NCBI GenBank assembly: GCA_002422725.1
Contig: DITE01000068.1
Span: forward strand, 1 to 8,130
Length of the DNA: 8,130 bases
Direction: 5' to 3'
Source: Bacteroidales bacterium UBA6192
GTDB lineage: Bacteria > Bacteroidota > Bacteroidia > Bacteroidales > F082
The notes under the pieces are model-generated. The model had not been told where the DNA came from. It was given only the letters and a program-made list of their open reading frames with translations, and ran no database searches. Below, piece by piece: positions 5,475 through 8,130 of the stretch (the first letter of the stretch is position 1; every line of letters starts with the position of its first letter). A program made the position numbers and the translations under genes.

Positions 5475-6662
5475 CTAAGTTTCCTTTGAGAGTCTGATGA
5501 TTTCGGCCCATGTCGGTTCCTTTCCACTGATCAGGATGGAAACCCTGAAAATTTTTGCAGCAAGTTTTCGCAGCAAATAAAAAGTAGTTGCCAACAACAC
5601 AAACGAACCAATCAGTTGCCATACCCCAACCTCAGTGATGGCCCAGCGCATTGGCATCGAAGTAGCTGAGGTTAAGGGAAACCATGAGAGAAAAATGGCC
5701 ATTGAACTATCGGGATTTCTGATAACCAGAAATGAAGCAAGTACGAATAGAACAGGCATCATCATGAGTGAGCTCTTGCCTGAATTGTTCGGATCGGTAA
5801 TGGCAGAAGCTACAGCTGCAAGGATAGCATTCCAGATCAAAATGCCGGTAAGGGCAAAAGGCAGATAAAGCAATATAGATGGCAGGTATAAATAATCCAG
5901 TATACCGGAGACCGGCATGTCTGTGAACTGAAAATACAATGTGCCGCCAACGATGCCTATCAACGAATAAATCGCCATCGAAGATAGTCCGGTGAGGGTA
6001 ATACCAAATATTTTGCCATCCATCCATACCTGAGGCTTAATGGCGGATACAATCTGCTCGGTAATCCTTAATTGCTTTTCGCCTGTAATAGCTGTGAACT
6101 GGTAGGCAAAACTCAGAAAAACTGCCAAAAGCATCAGGGAAGCGAAGAAAATGGCGAGCAGAACCCTGTTTCTGGAATTGCCGCTATAAACATAGGATTC
6201 AACGATCGAGGAAGGTTTTAACAGGTAATCCAGATTAGCTTTGCTCAGGCCAAGAGAATCCATCGCCATGCTCCTGTCGTAATTATCCAGTACTGTTCTG
6301 AGTCCCCTAATCACATCTTTGTTTTTCTTATAGGCATGCAGGACGAACCCCTGATCATTCACGAGAAGCAGTTGTCCTTTCCTTTTCAACACTATTTCAT
6401 CCAAAACCGAGGATTCATCCTCCGGAGAAATAAGCTCCACATTGAACCCAGGCATCAGTTTATCAATCAACTGGCTGTCAAGATTCTGAAACACATACAG
6501 TGCAGGCTTTTCATCCTGGTCCGACATGGCATATCTGGTTCCAAAATAAAAAATCATGGAAGCCAGCAGCATCACTACAACCCCAAGAACTTCGTTTTTG
6601 GGCTTAAAAAACCGCTTGTATTCCCAAAATGTAACAATGATAACCTGATGGAAATAGTTCAT
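5475..6662 (-). CDS. ABC-2 type transporter permease (NatB-like)
   Basis: 395-residue inner-membrane subunit of an ABC exporter. One helix lies near the N-terminus (about 25-42). It is followed by a large extracytoplasmic domain (about 43-163), then a cluster of helices at about 166-190, 218-246, 257-287, 299-315 and 347-366. The sequence EKQLRITEQIVSAIKPQVWMDGKIFG (around 195-220) corresponds to the cytoplasmic coupling segment conserved in NatB/YhaP permeases, which typically read 'EK..R.tEil..sv.p..lm.GKi.G'. This layout is typical of the ABC2_membrane_3 group, some of which export Na+ or antimicrobial compounds; the substrate here is not evident. The ATG at 6662 overlaps the ATPase stop codon by four bases (ATGA), so the two are translationally coupled. 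A terminator follows about 75 bases after the stop. Confidence 0.85.
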   Translation of the reverse strand: MNYFHQVIIVTFWEYKRFFKPKNEVLGVVVMLLASMIFYFGTRYAMSDQDEKPALYVFQNLDSQLIDKLMPGFNVELISPEDESSVLDEIVLKRKGQLLLVNDQGFVLHAYKKNKDVIRGLRTVLDNYDRSMAMDSLGLSKANLDYLLKPSSIVESYVYSGNSRNRVLLAIFFASLMLLAVFLSFAYQFTAITGEKQLRITEQIVSAIKPQVWMDGKIFGITLTGLSSMAIYSLIGIVGGTLYFQFTDMPVSGILDYLYLPSILLYLPFALTGILIWNAILAAVASAITDPNNSGKSSLMMMPVLFVLASFLVIRNPDSSMAIFLSWFPLTSATSMPMRWAITEVGVWQLIGSFVLLATTFYLLRKLAAKIFRVSILISGKEPTWAEIIRLSKET

Positions 6663-7597
6663 GGCAGGTGTTTTTTAACGAGTTGGAGAAAAATGTCGTG
6701 AAGATCAGGTTGGTGGCTGGTAATATTGGCAATATCACCTATTGTGGCAATATCACCTAAAGCTTTATTGAGATTTATGCCATGTTTGAATGTGAGCTGA
6801 AGTTGAAAATCATCGATCCGGCTGATGTTTTCTATTTCGGAAATATGCTGAAAGTCAACTTCCGAAACAGCCGCCTTAAAACTTAGGTGAATGATGTGCT
6901 GGTTTCCCAAATTCTCATATATACCTGATAATGAACCATAATATATTTCCTTTCCGGTATTGATCAGAAAAACCTTATTGGCAATTTTTTCTACCAGAGA
7001 CATTTGGTGTGCGCTAAGCAAAATAGTCGTTCCTTGTTTGTTGATTTCCTTGATGTAGTCAATAAATTTTTCCTGGTTAACTGGGTCCAGACCTGCGAAA
7101 GGCTCGTCGAGGATTGCAAACAGCGGCTTATGGAGAATGGAGGCGATAAACTGGATTTTCTGCTGGTTACCTTTCGACAGCGACTGCAATTTGTCTTTTG
7201 CCCGATCAGCAAGTTCAAGTTTTTCAAGCCATTCCATGGCAGCTGTCTTTGCTTCTATAGGGTTCATCCCTCTGATCGAGGCCAGATAGACCAACGAACG
7301 CAGGATGGGGATATCTGGATAAAGTCCGCGTTCTTCGGGCAGATAGCCTATTTGTCCGGCTTCGGGGAGTGTTTGTAAATTGTTCTTCAGTTTCCAATAT
7401 ATTTGCCCGTTATCTGCCTTAATAATATCGAGCAATATGCGCAGAGTGGTTGTTTTACCAGCTCCGTTGGGACCCAGAAAAGCAAAAATATCCCCCTGTT
7501 CCAGAGAAAAACTAATGTTCTTTACAGCCTGAATGTTCGAAAAGCTTTTGCTCACCGAATGCACTTCAAGAATGGTTTCTTTTGGCTGGATTATCAT
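6659..7597 (-). CDS. ABC transporter ATP-binding protein (NatA-like)
   Basis: 312-residue cytoplasmic ATPase that powers the permease encoded next to it. Visible motifs: Walker A GPNGAGKT (42-49), the NatA-type GYLPEERGLYP segment (84-94) where other ABC proteins carry the Q-loop, signature LSKGNQQK (140-147), Walker B FAILDEP (160-166), D-loop AGLDP (168-172) and the switch histidine H197 in SAH. Residues after about 220 form the accessory C-terminal domain seen in NatA/CcmA-like exporters (DUF4162-like). This part contains GDIATIGDIANI, encoded by an exact 15-base sequence repeated 18 bases apart. The ATG at 7597 fits the length of the family. It is the first gene of the pair; no clear TAnnTTTG box was found upstream. 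A degraded second copy of part of this gene lies just upstream at 7626-7916. The type of exporter is secure, its substrate unknown. Confidence 0.9.
   Translation of the reverse strand: MIIQPKETILEVHSVSKSFSNIQAVKNISFSLEQGDIFAFLGPNGAGKTTTLRILLDIIKADNGQIYWKLKNNLQTLPEAGQIGYLPEERGLYPDIPILRSLVYLASIRGMNPIEAKTAAMEWLEKLELADRAKDKLQSLSKGNQQKIQFIASILHKPLFAILDEPFAGLDPVNQEKFIDYIKEINKQGTTILLSAHQMSLVEKIANKVFLINTGKEIYYGSLSGIYENLGNQHIIHLSFKAAVSEVDFQHISEIENISRIDDFQLQLTFKHGINLNKALGDIATIGDIANITSHQPDLHDIFLQLVKKHLP
6727..6759 (-). repeat. 18-bp period tandem repeat inside the ABC ATPase gene
   Basis: The 15 bases tggcaatatcaccta occur at 6727-6741 and again at 6745-6759, offset by 18 bases. In the protein this gives a six-residue repeat, GDIATI then GDIANI (about 281-292). 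Being a multiple of three it keeps the frame and lengthens a C-terminal loop by six residues. It looks like a slippage duplication. Confidence 0.75.
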
Positions 7598-7625
7598 TTT
7601 CAGGCTCCCGTGAAATTGATTATAA

Positions 7626-7916
7626 TTACTGACACGATTGTTTTCTATTCAAATAAGTCCCAATTACCTCAGACAAATATATGCATAATATGACAAAATC
7701 AATACTATAGAACCGAATAATTCTACCAAAATCAACTTCCAAAACAACCATTTTAATACTCAGGCGAATAATGTGCTGGTTTTCGTAAACCTTATAAATT
7801 GGTGACAAAGCGCCTTTATACATTTCATTCCTTCCTGATATATTCAATTCGAATGTATAAATACCATTAACCAATAGCCTGTCTGAAGGCAGTTGATCTG
7901 TCTTTTGGAATTGCAT
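7626..7916 (-). pseudogene. Remnant of a duplicated NatA-like ABC ATPase gene
   Basis: The frame encodes 96 residues, and its middle is clearly related to the C-terminal part of the intact ATPase next door. YENQHIIRLSIKMVVLEVDF matches YENLGNQHIIHLSFKAAVSEVDF (227-249), and NISGRNEMYKGALSPIY matches NTGKEIYYGSLSGIY. The similarity also holds at the DNA level: 7760-7778 and 6890-6908 share most bases, including the exact run atgtgctggttt. The related core spans about 7725-7844. Walker A, signature and Walker B regions are missing, so the piece cannot work as an ATPase. Both sides have diverged beyond recognition, consistent with an old tandem duplication or recombination scar. It may still be called as a small hypothetical gene, but a function is unlikely. 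Confidence 0.65.
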
Positions 7917-8025
7917 TCAATATTATCTTTCAATTTTTCGACCCCAATTATACTGAGGAAGTGAAACAAAATGGCTTTGAATCCTTATTTGATTTCTTGC
8001 AAATAAACCATCAACACAGCATTTA

Positions 8026-8130
8026 TTAAACTTTTTCCAAAACAATTGATATTCCTTGTCCTACACCGATGCACATTGTACAAAGTGCTTTTTTTGAAGT
8101 GGATCTTTGTAACTGATAATATGCTGAAAC
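8026..8130 (-). CDS. Thiolase (acetyl-CoA C-acyltransferase) C-terminus, 3' end only
   Basis: Reading the minus strand from the last base of the window, 34 residues precede a TAA at 8026-8028. They end KKALCTMCIGVGQGISIVLEKV, the conserved C-terminus of thiolases. The Cys of the CIGVGQG motif is the catalytic base that activates acetyl-CoA, and the usual GGGQG-type loop follows as GVGQG. Thiolases join or split acyl-CoA units in fatty-acid degradation or acetoacetyl-CoA synthesis; which one this is cannot be decided from the fragment. The start and the other active-site Cys and His lie outside the window. A weak AT-rich inverted repeat (ttatttg 7985-7991, caaataa 8000-8006) follows the stop but has no T-run. 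Confidence 0.85.
   Translation of the reverse strand, partial: VSAYYQLQRSTSKKALCTMCIGVGQGISIVLEKV

Noticed and set aside
7598..7660. Promoter of the ABC operon
   Set aside because: Only a partial TTATTTG is seen on the minus strand, without the TA of the -7 consensus or correct -33 spacing.
7985..8006. Terminator of the thiolase gene
   Set aside because: The stem is only seven A/T-rich pairs with an 8-base loop and no T-run, so it is too weak to list.

Overview
The window looks like chromosomal DNA of a Bacteroidota (Bacteroidetes) bacterium. It opens with the tail of a secreted protein carrying a type A type IX secretion (Por) sorting domain, a signal confined to that phylum. Several gene starts are also preceded by the phylum's -7 promoter box TAnnTTTG. 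The flanking housekeeping-type genes have moderate GC, while bases ~640-2540 are clearly AT-richer by eye and read as an accessory insert.

Layout. 1-316: C-terminus of a T9SS cargo protein (+). 317-751: non-coding, with a long hairpin (372-427) and an array of five 10-bp units (601-650). 752-2536: AT-rich accessory module (+). It encodes a membrane-anchored protein with three tandem zinc ribbons, then a small membrane/zinc-ribbon gene broken by an in-frame TAA inside its first CxxC knuckle, then a short unrecognised protein that stays in the same reading frame. 2537-2779: non-coding, with REP-like hairpins and a sequence resembling the one at 642-668. This suggests that imperfect direct repeats bound the module. 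2780-3664: SAM-dependent methyltransferase (+). 3703-5001: cysteate synthase-like PLP enzyme (-), convergent with the methyltransferase. 5140-5358: YbcJ-like S4 RNA-binding protein (+), divergent from the synthase, with a promoter box for each direction in the shared 138-bp gap. 5475-7597: two-gene ABC-2 exporter operon (-) with a 4-bp ATGA overlap, ending in a hairpin/T-run terminator. 7626-7916: remnant of a second copy of the ABC ATPase gene (-). 8026-8130: C-terminus of a thiolase (-), running off the window.

How the genes fit together. The ATPase and permease form one exporter of the NatAB type. The cysteate synthase would supply L-cysteate, in Bacteroidota most plausibly for sulfonolipid (capnine-type) synthesis, although no other gene of that pathway is visible. 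The zinc-ribbon module is self-contained and unrelated to its neighbours; it is the best candidate here for something undescribed. No RNA genes, CRISPR arrays or transposase genes were seen.
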